A DNA stretch of 64,000 nucleotides from Bog-793 sp963823945. Lineage in GTDB: Bacteria; Actinomycetota; Acidimicrobiia; Acidimicrobiales; Bog-793. The position numbers were made by a program, and so were the translations under genes. The DNA lies in NCBI GenBank assembly GCA_963823945.1, contig CAWGNK010000003.1, positions 310,001-374,000 of the forward strand, read 5' to 3'. The notes beneath the pieces were generated by a model. The model saw nothing but the letters and a program-made list of their open reading frames with translations. It ran no database searches and had not been told where the DNA came from. This document shows, piece by piece, positions 7,450 through 16,356 of this stretch; positions within the stretch are counted from its first letter, which is position 1, and each line of letters starts with the position of its first letter.

Positions 7450-8525
7450 GCTGCGTCACCTGGCTCGAGCTCAGAGAATTCCGCAACCTGGCCGAGCTGT
7501 TCTTCCAGCCGGATCCCAATGGGCTGACCGTAATCACGGGTGAGAACGGAGCCGGCAAGACGAGCGTGCTCGAGGCGATCGGCTACGCCTCGTCGCTCTC
7601 GTCGTTCCGGGGCAGCCCCCGCGAATCGCTCGTTCGCGCCGGGGCGCAACGATCGATCATCCGTCTCGAGGCCGCGGAGGGCGAGCGGCGTGCCCTCGTG
7701 GAAATCGAGATCAGCCCCGAGCATCGCGACCGTGTGCAACGAAACCGGCATCGCGTGCTGCGCTCTCAGGAACTGCTCGAGACGCTACGGGTGTCGGTCT
7801 TCACTCCGGATGACCTCGCGCTCGTCAAGGGCGGTCCTCAGGAACGTCGCGACTTCCTCGACGCCGCGCTCGTGGCGGCTCGCCCGGATCGCCTTCCCCT
7901 GCGCGAGGCGGTCGACCGGATCTTGCGCCAGCGTTCGACGTTGCTGCGCCAGTCCGGCGGCGTCCCGTCCCCTGATGTCCTCGCGACCCTCGACGTGTGG
8001 GATGAGAAGCTCGGCCAGTCCGGCGGGGAGCTGATCCGGGCCCGCGAAGCGTTTCTTGCCGAGCTGGAGCCGCTCGCCGCGACGGCGTTCCGCAGACTCG
8101 CCCGGCTGGACGACGAGCTGAAGCTTGTCTACCAGCGTTCCTTTGGCGGAGAGCTCGCCGACGCACTCGGCCGGTCCCGGAAAGAGGACCTCCGTCGGGG
8201 GACAACGACGATCGGGCCACAGCGGGACGAGATCCTGATCACCGCCGGGGGCCTTGACGCTCGGACACGCCTATCCCAAGGCCGTCAGCGTTGCGTCACC
8301 CTGTCGCTGCGACTCGCGACACACGCTGCGGTGACGGCAGCCGCGGGATCGCGGCCGGTGTTGCTGCTGGACGACGCCTTCTCCGAGCTGGACGAGGAGA
8401 CGACGCGCTCACTACTGGCCGTGCTCCCCGCGGGCCAGGCGGTGCTGACGACGACGGGGGCAATCCCAGCGGGAGCGGATCCCGCCGCCGTCGTGCGCCT
8501 GGCGGCCGGCGGAATCGTCGCATGA
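7446..8525 (+). CDS. recF: DNA replication and repair protein RecF
   Basis: An SMC-like ABC ATPase that helps load RecA at gaps. The conserved N-terminus VTWLELREFRNLAEL and the Walker A loop GENGAGKTS (about residues 32-40) lie upstream of the first ATG at 7566, so the true start must be earlier. No ATG, GTG or TTG is available in frame between the upstream stop and the conserved region; the CTG at 7446, overlapping the dnaN stop as CTGA, is the most plausible start (359 residues). LSQGRQR (about 276) is the ABC signature and LLLDDAFSELD (about 306) the Walker B. Its stop overlaps the DUF721 ATG. Confidence 0.9.
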   Translation: MSCVTWLELREFRNLAELFFQPDPNGLTVITGENGAGKTSVLEAIGYASSLSSFRGSPRESLVRAGAQRSIIRLEAAEGERRALVEIEISPEHRDRVQRNRHRVLRSQELLETLRVSVFTPDDLALVKGGPQERRDFLDAALVAARPDRLPLREAVDRILRQRSTLLRQSGGVPSPDVLATLDVWDEKLGQSGGELIRAREAFLAELEPLAATAFRRLARLDDELKLVYQRSFGGELADALGRSRKEDLRRGTTTIGPQRDEILITAGGLDARTRLSQGRQRCVTLSLRLATHAAVTAAAGSRPVLLLDDAFSELDEETTRSLLAVLPAGQAVLTTTGAIPAGADPAAVVRLAAGGIVA

Positions 8526-8926
8526 ACGGTCCAGGAAGGACCCCGGAGCACCCGGCTGGCGCCGGACGGCCGCCGGGACGGCGCCGGCGGCGGGCCGCGG
8601 GCCAGCCCGGCACCGACCCTGACGTGCCCCGGAGCGTCGGTGCCTCACTCGACGAGTACCTCGCCAGCCAGGGGCTTCTCGGGATGCGGACCCTCGGCGA
8701 GATCGTCGCCTGCTGGGCGGCTGTGGTCGGGGAGGACGTCGCCGCGCACGCCCAGCCGCGGTTGCTGAACGGCACGGAGCTCGTCGTCGGCGTCGACCAT
8801 CCAGGCTGGGCGACGCAGCTCGGGTTCTTGTCGGCAACGATCTGCGATCGGCTCGCTGACCAGCTCGGATACCGCGCCGTGGAGAGGCTGAGGACCCACG
8901 TCGACGCTCGATTTCGCCTAGAATGA
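8522..8926 (+). CDS. DUF721 / DciA-like protein
   Basis: The 134-residue protein starts at an ATG overlapping the recF stop (ATGA). After an Arg/Pro-rich 40-residue N-terminus comes SLDEYLASQGLLGMRTLGEIVACWAAVVG and LVVGVDHPGWATQLGFLS, matching the DUF721 family (KH-like fold; consensus W..vVG and h..sWa.EL). DUF721 includes DciA, the ancestral loader of the replicative helicase in bacteria that lack DnaC/DnaI. Its position between recF and gyrB is standard in actinobacteria. Helicase loading is therefore a family-based inference. Confidence 0.85.
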   Translation: MNGPGRTPEHPAGAGRPPGRRRRRAAGQPGTDPDVPRSVGASLDEYLASQGLLGMRTLGEIVACWAAVVGEDVAAHAQPRLLNGTELVVGVDHPGWATQLGFLSATICDRLADQLGYRAVERLRTHVDARFRLE

Positions 8927-9007
8927 AGCGAGGAAATCGCTGGGTTGCGCCCTTTTGTGCGTGTCAGCCCGACCGACCGGTACCGCCGTTGTTGAGGAGC
9001 CGCGCCC

Positions 9008-10957
9008 GTGGTGCGAACGGAACAGGCAGAGGGGCGAGCGAACGCAAGCGAGTCCTACGAGGCCGCCGACATCACGGTGTTGCGCGGGCTGGAGCCGGTC
9101 CGGCTCCGTCCGGGCATGTTCATCGGCTCGACATCATCGAGCGGGTTGCACCACCTCGTCTGGGAGGTCGTTGACAACTCGGTCGATGAGGCGATGCAGG
9201 GCCACTGCACGAGGATCGACGTCACCGTCCGGGCGAACGGCAGCTGCCGGGTCTCCGACAACGGCAGGGGCATCCCCGTCGACCCGCACCCGGACGAGCC
9301 GACGAAGTCGGCGGCCGAGATCGTGCTCACCGTGCTCCACGCGGGGGGCAAGTTCGGGGGCTCGAGCTACAAGGTCTCTGGTGGACTCCACGGCGTCGGG
9401 GTTTCCGTCGTAAACGCCCTCTCGTCCCGGCTCGAGCTGCAGATCGACCGCGGTGGAAACCGCTACGAGATGGCGTTCGTCGACGGCGGCAAACCCACCG
9501 GCCCGCTGCTGATGACCGGCCCTTCGCCCCGCAACAGGACCGGGACGACGGTGACGTTCTGGCCGGATGCCTCCGTGTTCGACGAGGTCGAGTTCCGCGC
9601 ACAGACGATCCTGGAGCGCCTGCAGATGATGGCGTTCCTCCAGCGGGGGCTCGAGATCCGCTTCAAGGACGAGCGCGCCGGCCACGAGCAGATGGTGACC
9701 TACCGCTACACCGGGGGGATCGAGGACTTCGTCCGGCACCTCAACGCGTCGAAGGAGGCGATGTTCCGCAAAGTCGCCTACTTCACGCAGATAGAAGAGG
9801 ACCAGGAGATCGAGGTCGCCCTGCAGTGGAATACCACCTACTACGAGAGCATCTGGTCGTTCGCCAACGGGATCGCCACGATCGAGGGGGGCATGCACGA
9901 GGAGGGCTTCAAGAAGGCCCTGACGAACGTCGTGAACCGGAGCGCCCGCATGCGCGGGTCGCTGAAGGACTCGGACCCGAACATCCAGGGTGAGGACATC
10001 CGGGAGGGCCTCACGGCGATCATCTCGGTGCGGCTCCGCAACCCCCAGTTCGAAGGCCAGACGAAGGCGAAGCTGGGCAACGTGACGATCCGCTCGCTCG
10101 TCGAGCGGGCGACCAACGAGAAGCTCGCCGAGTGGCTCGACGAGAACCCGCGCGAGGCGAACCAGATCCTGCAGAAGGCACTGCTGGCGCAGCGCGCCCG
10201 CGTCGCGGCCCGGCAGGCACGCGACCTCACGCGGCGCAAGTCCGCGCTCGACGGTGCCGGGTTGCCAGGCAAGCTCGTCGACTGCGCCTCACGGGTTCCG
10301 GCGGAGTCCGAGATCTTCATCGTCGAGGGGAATTCGGCGGCGGGCTCGGCGAAGAACGCGCGCGATCCGCACACCCAGGCGATCCTGCCGATCCGCGGCA
10401 AGATCCTGAACGTCGAGAAGGCCCGGGTGGACCGGATGCTGAAGAACGCCGAGATCCAGGCGCTCATCATGGCTATCGGCGCGGGGATCGCGGACGACTT
10501 CGACATCACGAAGATCCGCTACCACAAGGTGATCATCCTCGCGGACGCCGACGTCGACGGATCGCACATCCGGACGTTGCTGCTGACGTTCTTCCTGCGC
10601 CAGATGCGGCCGCTCATCGAGGCCGGCCATGTCTACGTCGCGCAGCCGCCGCTGTACTCGACGCTTGTCGGCAATGCCAAGGTCTACCTGAAAGACGAGG
10701 CGGCCCGGGAGCGGTTCGTGCGGGAGCATCCGAATCACGCGAAGGACTTCCAGCGTCTCAAGGGACTCGGCGAGATGGACTTCGCCGAACTGCGCGACAC
10801 GACGATCAACAAAGCGATGCGATCGCTTTTGCAGATCACGATGGAGGAGGCGAGCATCGCCGACCAGGTTTGCTCGGTTCTGATGGGCGACGACGTGGAG
10901 GTGCGGCGCCACTTCATCCAGACGAATGCGAAGGACGTCCGCTTCCTCGACATCTGA
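9008..10957 (+). CDS. gyrB: DNA gyrase subunit B
   Basis: The 649-residue ATPase subunit of type II topoisomerase. The GHKL ATP site is seen in EVVDNSVDEAMQGHC (Asn/Glu) and VSDNGRGIPV, with GLHGVGVSVVNALS downstream. The TOPRIM domain is near residues 437-520: EGNSAAGSAK (catalytic Glu) and DADVDGSHIRTLLLTFF (DxD metal site). The C-terminus GDDVEVRRHFIQTNAKDVRFLDI matches the usual R..FI..NA...LD ending. Start is GTG at 9008 with GAGGAG at 8994-8999. Gyrase supercoils DNA with GyrA, encoded 50 bp downstream. Confidence 0.97.
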   Translation: MVRTEQAEGRANASESYEAADITVLRGLEPVRLRPGMFIGSTSSSGLHHLVWEVVDNSVDEAMQGHCTRIDVTVRANGSCRVSDNGRGIPVDPHPDEPTKSAAEIVLTVLHAGGKFGGSSYKVSGGLHGVGVSVVNALSSRLELQIDRGGNRYEMAFVDGGKPTGPLLMTGPSPRNRTGTTVTFWPDASVFDEVEFRAQTILERLQMMAFLQRGLEIRFKDERAGHEQMVTYRYTGGIEDFVRHLNASKEAMFRKVAYFTQIEEDQEIEVALQWNTTYYESIWSFANGIATIEGGMHEEGFKKALTNVVNRSARMRGSLKDSDPNIQGEDIREGLTAIISVRLRNPQFEGQTKAKLGNVTIRSLVERATNEKLAEWLDENPREANQILQKALLAQRARVAARQARDLTRRKSALDGAGLPGKLVDCASRVPAESEIFIVEGNSAAGSAKNARDPHTQAILPIRGKILNVEKARVDRMLKNAEIQALIMAIGAGIADDFDITKIRYHKVIILADADVDGSHIRTLLLTFFLRQMRPLIEAGHVYVAQPPLYSTLVGNAKVYLKDEAARERFVREHPNHAKDFQRLKGLGEMDFAELRDTTINKAMRSLLQITMEEASIADQVCSVLMGDDVEVRRHFIQTNAKDVRFLDI

Positions 10958-11007
10958 GCGGCCGAGCGTGGTGGACGGAGCAGTGACGACGGAAAGCAGG
11001 GGCGGGA

Positions 11008-13488
11008 TTGGCACCGCGTAGGACAGTTCGAACGGCTCAACCGGAGAGGGAAGTGCCCGGCGGCGGCGCGATCGAGCCGATCGAGATCCAGGAGGAGATG
11101 GAGCGCTCGTTCCTTGAGTACTCCATGTCGGTGATCGTCTCGCGGGCGCTACCCGACGTGCGCGACGGGCTGAAACCCGTGCACCGTCGGATTCTTTACG
11201 GGATGTGGGACACGGGTCTGCGACCGGACCGGCCCCACGTGAAGTGCGCCAAGGTTGTTGGCGACGTCATGGGTCGCTTCCACCCGCACGGAGACAGCGC
11301 CATCTACGACGCGCTGGCCCGCATGGTGCAGGACTTCAGCCTGCGCCACCCGCTGATCGACGGGCACGGTGACTTCGGTGCCCCGGGCCCGGACGGGTTC
11401 CCCGCGGCGATGCGCTACACGGAGGCCCGGCTCGCGCCGCTCGCGATGTCGCTCCTCGAGGGGATCGACGAGGACACCGTCGATTTCATCCCGAACTACG
11501 ACGGGACGGACGAACAGCCGGTCGTGCTGCCCTCGCGTTTCCCGAATCTGCTCGTGAACGGCTCCCAGGGGATCGCCGTGGGGATGGCGACGAACATCCC
11601 GCCGCACAACCTCGGCGAGGTGATCGATGCGACGTGCCACCTGTTGGCGCACCCGGCGGCCACCTCGGACGACCTCATGGAATTCGTCAAGGGTCCCGAC
11701 TTCCCGACTGGGGGACTGATACTCGGACGCGCCGGGATCCTCGACGCCTACCGGACAGGCCGGGGTTCGGTGAAGACCCGGGCCGTTGCCGAGATCTCCG
11801 AACTGCGGAACGGCGTGAGCGAGATCGTCATCACCGAGATCCCCTACCAGACCTCCGTGGAGGTGATCGAGAAGCAGATCGCCGAGGGGATCGAGGCGGG
11901 GGAGATCTCGGGGATCTCGGCAGTCGACAACCTTTCCGCCGCCGCCAGGCCGCGCCTCGTCGTGACGCTGAAGCGGGATGCCAACGCCAACGTCGTCCTC
12001 AACAACCTGTTCAAGCACACGCAGTTGCAGACGAGCTTCGGGGTGCACATGCTCGCCCTCGTCGACGGCGTGCCGCGGCTGGTGGAGCTCGCCCAGGCGC
12101 TGCGGGCGTACGTTGCCCATCAGCTCGAGGTCGTGACGCGGCGGTCGCAGTTCCGCCTGAGAAAGGCGCGCGACCGCGCCCACATCGTCGAGGGGCTGCT
12201 GCGTGCGATCGACATGCTCGACGCCGTGATCGCGGCGATTCGCGCCTCGGAGGACCGGGCAGACGCGCGCACGAACTTGATGGCGGAACCGTTCTCGTTC
12301 TCCGAGGACCAGGCGAACCACATCCTCGACATGACCCTCGGGCGGCTCACCCGGCTGGGCCGGGCCGAGCTCGACGACGAGATGGCCCAACTGACCGCCA
12401 CGATCCGGGAGCTCGAAGCGATTCTGGGCGACGAAGGACGCCTGCGCGAGGTGATCGCGGGTGAGCTAGCGGACATCAAGGCACGCTTCGCGGAGGAGCG
12501 CCGGACGAGGATCATCCACGATCCGGGTGACCTCTCGGCCGAGGACCTCATCCACGACGACGAGATCGTCGTGACGCTCACCCGCGCCGGCTACGTGAAG
12601 TCGGTCGCCGCGGACGCCTTCCGCACGCAGTCCCGCGGGGGTCGAGGGGTTCAGGGGACGCGGCTGAAAGAGGAGGACCTCATCCGCGAGGTCGTCTACG
12701 CGACCGCGCTCTCGCACCTGCTGCTGTTCTCGAACCGTGGCAAGGTCTACCGGCTGCGCGCCCACGAGATCCCGCTGAAGGAACGCACGGCGCGGGGGAC
12801 GCCCGTCGTCAACCTGATCTCGCTCGAGCCGGGCGAGCGCATCCAGGCGATCGTGCCCACCCGGGAGTTCGACCCTGACCGCTACCTGCTCTTCGCGACG
12901 CGGATGGGCCAGGTGAAAAAGACCCCGTTCAGCGAGTACGACAAGTCCCGCCGGGAGGGCTTCATCGCCATCACGTTGCGGGCCGGCGACGAGCTCGTGC
13001 GGGTTCTGCCGACTGGCGGCGACGACGACGTGTTCATGGTGACGCGCAACGGCATGGCGATTCGGTTCCACGAGTCCGACGTTCGCCCGATGGGGCGTGG
13101 CGCAGCGGGTGTGCGGGGCATGAAGCTGCGTCCCGGCGACGAGGTCGTCGCCTGCGACGTCTCCCGGCCCGGCGTGGACCTGCTGATCGTGACGGACGCG
13201 GGATTCGGGAAGCGGACGAAGCTCGACCACTTCAGCCCGCAGACGCGCGGCGGCCAGGGTGTGCGGGGGATCCGTATCACCGAGCGGCGTGGTTCCGTCG
13301 TGGCGACGCTGATGGCGACGCTCGACGACGAGCTCCTCATCGTGTCGTCGGCCGGGATCGTGATCAGGACGTCGGTGCGCGAGATCGCGACACAGGGCCG
13401 GGGCGCGACCGGGGTCCGCGTGATGAACCTCGAGCCGGGTCAGACGGTCGCCGCGGTCGCGCCGCTGACGAGTGCCGAGGAAGGCTGA
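11008..13488 (+). CDS. gyrA: DNA gyrase subunit A
   Basis: The 826-residue cleavage-reunion subunit. SYL-type conserved N-terminus IEIQEEMERSFLEYSMSVIV leads to the winged-helix; the active-site tyrosine is about residue 137 in AMRYTEARL. The quinolone-resistance region reads GDSAIYDALARMVQDFSLRH, with Ser and Asp at the usual positions, so no classic resistance substitution is seen. The C-terminus has repeated beta-pinwheel blades, including the GyrA-box-like QSRGGRGVQG. The start is TTG at 11008; a GTG at 11052 is an alternative. The segment DGHGDFGAPGPDGFPAAM is longer and different from the common DGQGNFG(S) loop. Confidence 0.96.
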   Translation: MAPRRTVRTAQPEREVPGGGAIEPIEIQEEMERSFLEYSMSVIVSRALPDVRDGLKPVHRRILYGMWDTGLRPDRPHVKCAKVVGDVMGRFHPHGDSAIYDALARMVQDFSLRHPLIDGHGDFGAPGPDGFPAAMRYTEARLAPLAMSLLEGIDEDTVDFIPNYDGTDEQPVVLPSRFPNLLVNGSQGIAVGMATNIPPHNLGEVIDATCHLLAHPAATSDDLMEFVKGPDFPTGGLILGRAGILDAYRTGRGSVKTRAVAEISELRNGVSEIVITEIPYQTSVEVIEKQIAEGIEAGEISGISAVDNLSAAARPRLVVTLKRDANANVVLNNLFKHTQLQTSFGVHMLALVDGVPRLVELAQALRAYVAHQLEVVTRRSQFRLRKARDRAHIVEGLLRAIDMLDAVIAAIRASEDRADARTNLMAEPFSFSEDQANHILDMTLGRLTRLGRAELDDEMAQLTATIRELEAILGDEGRLREVIAGELADIKARFAEERRTRIIHDPGDLSAEDLIHDDEIVVTLTRAGYVKSVAADAFRTQSRGGRGVQGTRLKEEDLIREVVYATALSHLLLFSNRGKVYRLRAHEIPLKERTARGTPVVNLISLEPGERIQAIVPTREFDPDRYLLFATRMGQVKKTPFSEYDKSRREGFIAITLRAGDELVRVLPTGGDDDVFMVTRNGMAIRFHESDVRPMGRGAAGVRGMKLRPGDEVVACDVSRPGVDLLIVTDAGFGKRTKLDHFSPQTRGGQGVRGIRITERRGSVVATLMATLDDELLIVSSAGIVIRTSVREIATQGRGATGVRVMNLEPGQTVAAVAPLTSAEEG

Positions 13489-13525
13489 GCACGACGGCTG
13501 ATTCGACTAGGGTCGCGGATTCGTC

Positions 13526-13599
13526 GGGGCTATAGCTCAGCCGGTTAGAGCGCAGCACTGATAATGCTGAGGTCCCCAGTTCGATTCTGGGTAGCCCCA
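13526..13599 (+). tRNA. tRNA-Ile (GAT)
   Basis: A complete cloverleaf: acceptor GGGGCTA pairs with TAGCCCC, D-arm TAGCTCAGCCGGTTAGAGC, anticodon loop CTGATAA with GAT at 13560-13562, and T-arm CCCAGTTCGATTCTGGG. Discriminator A at 13599, CCA not fully encoded. tRNA-Ile(GAT) is often found inside an rRNA operon; here it stands alone just after gyrA. Confidence 0.97.
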
Positions 13600-13613
13600 C
13601 CGTCCCCCCGCCG

Positions 13614-13635
13614 GCCCGGCCGACGCCCGCCGGGC
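13614..13635. terminator. GC-rich hairpin after tRNA-Ile
   Basis: GCCCGG (13614-13619) pairs with CCGGGC (13630-13635) around a 10-nt loop, in a very GC-rich stretch. It may end transcription from gyrA/tRNA-Ile. There is no T tract, so it is only a candidate. The rest of 13636-13850 shows no supported gene. Confidence 0.35.
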
Positions 13636-13850
13636 GATCACGGAATGAGGGCCGTCCGATGCCGGAAGGCTCGGCGGCGCGGCCGCGGTCGCTCGGGGGA
13701 CGGCCGGTGCACCTGGTCCGGGGGCGAGCGCGGGAGAGGACCCGCGCCGCGTCGCGCGAGGTTCCTGACTGCTCCGACTGGGGCGGTGTTTTGGTTGTGA
13801 CCGACGCTGTTTGCGCGACTGGCACGTGGTAGCTGAGCCGGAAACTGCAG

Positions 13851-15323
13851 CTAGACGGTCTTGAGGCCCTCACGCACAGCGGCGCCGAGATCAGGGTCGA
13901 CGTGGCTCCAGTAGTCGATGACGCGCCCGAGCATCGGCGCGGTCACGCCGTTGCTCGCGTGGCCGACGATGTTGGCGACGAGATGCTCGCGGTCGGTCTG
14001 CGACAGAGTCTTCCGGTAGAGGGTTCCCGCCTGCCCGAAGTCGTCGTCCTCCTTGTGGAGGTCATAGGCGGCGCGCACGATCTCGCCGGCCACCGTCCAG
14101 CCCGCGGGGTCGCCGTAGCGGGCGGGGTCCGCGGCCGGCCCTCCGACGGAGTTCGGCGCGTAGACGGGGTCGCCCGGGTTCTCGTAACGCATCGCACCGT
14201 CCTTGTTGTACGAGTTGACGGGCGACTTGGGCCGGTTCACCGGAAGCTGGAGGTAGTTGGTCCCGATCCGGTGACGGTGGGTGTCGGGGTAGCTGAACAT
14301 CCGCCCGAGCAGCATCTTGTCCGGGCTCGGCCCGATGCCGGGGACCATGTTCGACGGCTCGAAGGCTGCCTGCTCGATCTGGGCGAAGTAGTCCTCGGGG
14401 TTGCGGTTGAGCGTCAGCCGGCCGATCTTCACCGCCGGGTAGTCCGAGTGCGGCCACACCTTGGTGAGGTCGAACGGGTTGAACCGGTAGTCGGCGGCTT
14501 CCTCGAAGCCCATGATCTGCATCTCGAGGGTCCAGCTCGGCATCTCGCCACGCTCGATCGCCGCGTAGAGGTCGCGCAGGTGGTAGTCGGGATCCTCGGC
14601 CGCCAGCGCCTTTGCCTCGGCGTCGGTGAGGTTCTCGATCCCCTGGTCCGTCTTGAAGTGGTACTTGACCCAGAACTTGTCGCCGGCGGCGTTGACCCAC
14701 AAGAAGGTGTGGCTCCCGTAGCCGTTCATGTGCCGCCAGGTCCGGGGCGTGCCCCGGTCGGTCATGAGGAAGGTGACCTGGTGGGCTGATTCCGGTGAGA
14801 GCGTCCAGAAATCCCACTGCATGTTGTTGTCGCGCAGGTGGGTGTCCGCCCGGCGTTTCTGGGAGTGGATGAAGTCCGAGAACTTCGACGGGTCGCGGAT
14901 GAAGAAGATCGGCGTGTTGTTGCCGACGAGGTCGTAGTTGCCCTCGTCCGTGTAGAACTTGATCGCGAAGCCTCGGGGGTCGCGCACGGTGTCGGCCGAG
15001 CCGAGCTCGCCGGCGACGGTCGAGAAGCGGATGAGGACGTCGGTCGTCACACCCTTCTGGAAGACGGCCGCCCGGGTGTACTGGCTCACGTCCTCGAAGC
15101 ACTCGAAGACGCCGAAGGCGCCACCGCCCTTGGCGTGGACGACGCGCTCGGGCACGCGTTCGCGGTTGAACTGGGCCATCTTCTGGAGGAGGTAGTGGTC
15201 CTGCAGCAGGATCGGCCCGTTCGGGCCGACCGTGAGCGAGTGTTCGTCACTCGGCGCGGGGATCCCGGCGTCGGTTGTCGTCGGACGCCGGGTGCTGCCC
15301 GACTTGTCCTTTGTTCCTGGCAT
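13851..15323 (-). CDS. katA: Catalase (monofunctional, heme)
   Basis: A 490-residue clade 3 catalase that dismutates hydrogen peroxide. The catalytic His is in RVVHAKGGGAFG, the catalytic Asn in LVGNNTPIFFIRDP, and the proximal heme Tyr in MFSYPDTHRHRIG. Length matches small-subunit catalases. The ATG at 15321-15323 follows GAAAGGT; an upstream in-frame extension of 56 residues would overlap fur and has no homology, so it is rejected. It starts 5 bp after the fur stop, so the pair is an operon in which Fur/PerR-like control of catalase is expected. Confidence 0.96.
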   Translation of the reverse strand: MPGTKDKSGSTRRPTTTDAGIPAPSDEHSLTVGPNGPILLQDHYLLQKMAQFNRERVPERVVHAKGGGAFGVFECFEDVSQYTRAAVFQKGVTTDVLIRFSTVAGELGSADTVRDPRGFAIKFYTDEGNYDLVGNNTPIFFIRDPSKFSDFIHSQKRRADTHLRDNNMQWDFWTLSPESAHQVTFLMTDRGTPRTWRHMNGYGSHTFLWVNAAGDKFWVKYHFKTDQGIENLTDAEAKALAAEDPDYHLRDLYAAIERGEMPSWTLEMQIMGFEEAADYRFNPFDLTKVWPHSDYPAVKIGRLTLNRNPEDYFAQIEQAAFEPSNMVPGIGPSPDKMLLGRMFSYPDTHRHRIGTNYLQLPVNRPKSPVNSYNKDGAMRYENPGDPVYAPNSVGGPAADPARYGDPAGWTVAGEIVRAAYDLHKEDDDFGQAGTLYRKTLSQTDREHLVANIVGHASNGVTAPMLGRVIDYWSHVDPDLGAAVREGLKTV

Positions 15324-15328
15324 CGCGG

Positions 15329-15823
15329 TCACCTTTCTCGGTTGCGTGGCGGGGGGGTTGGCTGTTGTTCTTCCGGATTTGTTGCCGCCGGGTCGGCGGC
15401 GGCCGGGGGCTGACAGTCCGGGCACAGTCCCCAGAAGGTCACCTCGGCCTCGTCGAGGAGGAAGCCGTGCAGTTCGGACGGCTCGAGGCACGGGGCCGAG
15501 CCGACCGCGCAGTCGACGTCGGCGGTCGCGCCGCAGACCCGGCAGACGATGTGATGGTGGTTGTCACCGACGCGGGTCTCGTAGCGGACGGGGCTGCCGG
15601 CGGGTTCGACGCGGCGGACGAGATTCGCCTCGGCGAGCGAGCGCAATGTGTCGTAGACGGCTTGCCGGGAGACGCCACCCAGCTGGTCGTCGACAGCACG
15701 GAAGATGGTCTCGACGTCGGCGTGGGGCCGTGCGCCGACCTGGCCCAGGACGGCGAGGCGCACCGCGGTGACGCGCCGCCCTGCGGAGCGGAGGAGCCGA
15801 ACGTCGTCCTGCGTCGTCGTCAC
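15329..15823 (-). CDS. Fur/PerR-family regulator upstream of catalase
   Basis: The 164-residue protein has the Fur winged helix (SAGRRVTAVRLAVLGQVG and VSRQAVYDTLRSLAEANLV) and the dimerisation domain with DNHHHIVCRVCG and CPDC zinc-binding motifs. It starts at GTG (15821-15823). Actinobacterial FurA proteins control the adjacent catalase gene, and that linkage is seen here, so peroxide or iron sensing is inferred. The C-terminal tail after CPDC is Pro/Ala-rich and not conserved. Two direct repeats just upstream are candidate operators. Confidence 0.92.
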   Translation of the reverse strand: MTTTQDDVRLLRSAGRRVTAVRLAVLGQVGARPHADVETIFRAVDDQLGGVSRQAVYDTLRSLAEANLVRRVEPAGSPVRYETRVGDNHHHIVCRVCGATADVDCAVGSAPCLEPSELHGFLLDEAEVTFWGLCPDCQPPAAADPAATNPEEQQPTPPPRNRER

Positions 15824-15845
15824 GGTCAGCAACCTAGGAGACAAT

Positions 15846-15875
15846 CTGGAATCAGTCAAGAAGCTGGAATGAGTC
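15846..15875. promoter_or_regulatory. Tandem operator-like repeats upstream of fur-katA
   Basis: CTGGAATCAGTC (15846-15857) and CTGGAATGAGTC (15864-15875) are direct repeats, 11 of 12 identical, with an 18-bp period (about two helical turns). They sit 23 bp upstream of the fur GTG, where an autoregulatory Fur operator would lie. Regulation by Fur is inferred. Confidence 0.5.
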
Positions 15876-15918
15876 CAGTCACGGGATGCGGAGCCGTCGG
15901 ATCCGTCATGATCGTGGC

Positions 15919-16356
15919 ATGGCGAAACGAAAGCCGCGCGTCGTGGCTCTGGCGTTGCTCCGGCGTCCGGGGACGGACGAGATCCTCGTCTCGAACAGTC
16001 GGGACGAGGTCGCCGGCGTCGAGTTCCAGCGGCCCTTCGGGGGAGGCGTGGACTTCGGCGAGCGCGGGGAGGACGCCGTGCGCCGCGAGCTCGTCGAGGA
16101 GCTCGGCGTGGAACTCGCGCGCGTGCGGTTCGCCGGGGTCGTCGAGAACATCTACACGTTCGAGGGCGAGCCGGGGCACGAGATCCTGCTCCTCTATGAG
16201 GCGGAGCTCGCCGATCCGGCGCTCTACGAGCAGGAGGTCCTTGCCGGGGTCGAGGCCGAGCCGAAGACCGGAGTGTGGCGGGATCTGTCCGGACCGGACG
16301 GAGGGCTTCCCCTCTACCCGCCAGGGCTCGCCGAAATCGTCGCCCAGCTCGGGTGA
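15919..16356 (+). CDS. NUDIX hydrolase
   Basis: The 145-residue protein has a full Nudix box, GGGVDFGERGEDAVRRELVE followed by ELGVEL, matching GX5EX7REUXEEXGU. The remaining fold strands are visible (VVALALLRRPG at the start; HEILLLYEAELAD after the box). Nudix enzymes hydrolyse nucleoside diphosphates linked to another group; the substrate cannot be told from sequence. The ATG at 15919 is preferred over one 33 bp upstream. It is divergent from fur. Confidence 0.88.
   Translation: MAKRKPRVVALALLRRPGTDEILVSNSRDEVAGVEFQRPFGGGVDFGERGEDAVRRELVEELGVELARVRFAGVVENIYTFEGEPGHEILLLYEAELADPALYEQEVLAGVEAEPKTGVWRDLSGPDGGLPLYPPGLAEIVAQLG

Noticed and set aside
13364..13873. Minus-strand ORF over tRNA-Ile
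   Set aside because: Its GLPRIELGTSALSVLRSNRL segment is the antisense reading of the tRNA, a common false ORF.
15324..15491. 56-residue N-terminal extension of catalase
   Set aside because: It overlaps the fur gene, is Arg/Pro-rich and not conserved; GAAAGGT precedes the ATG at 15323.
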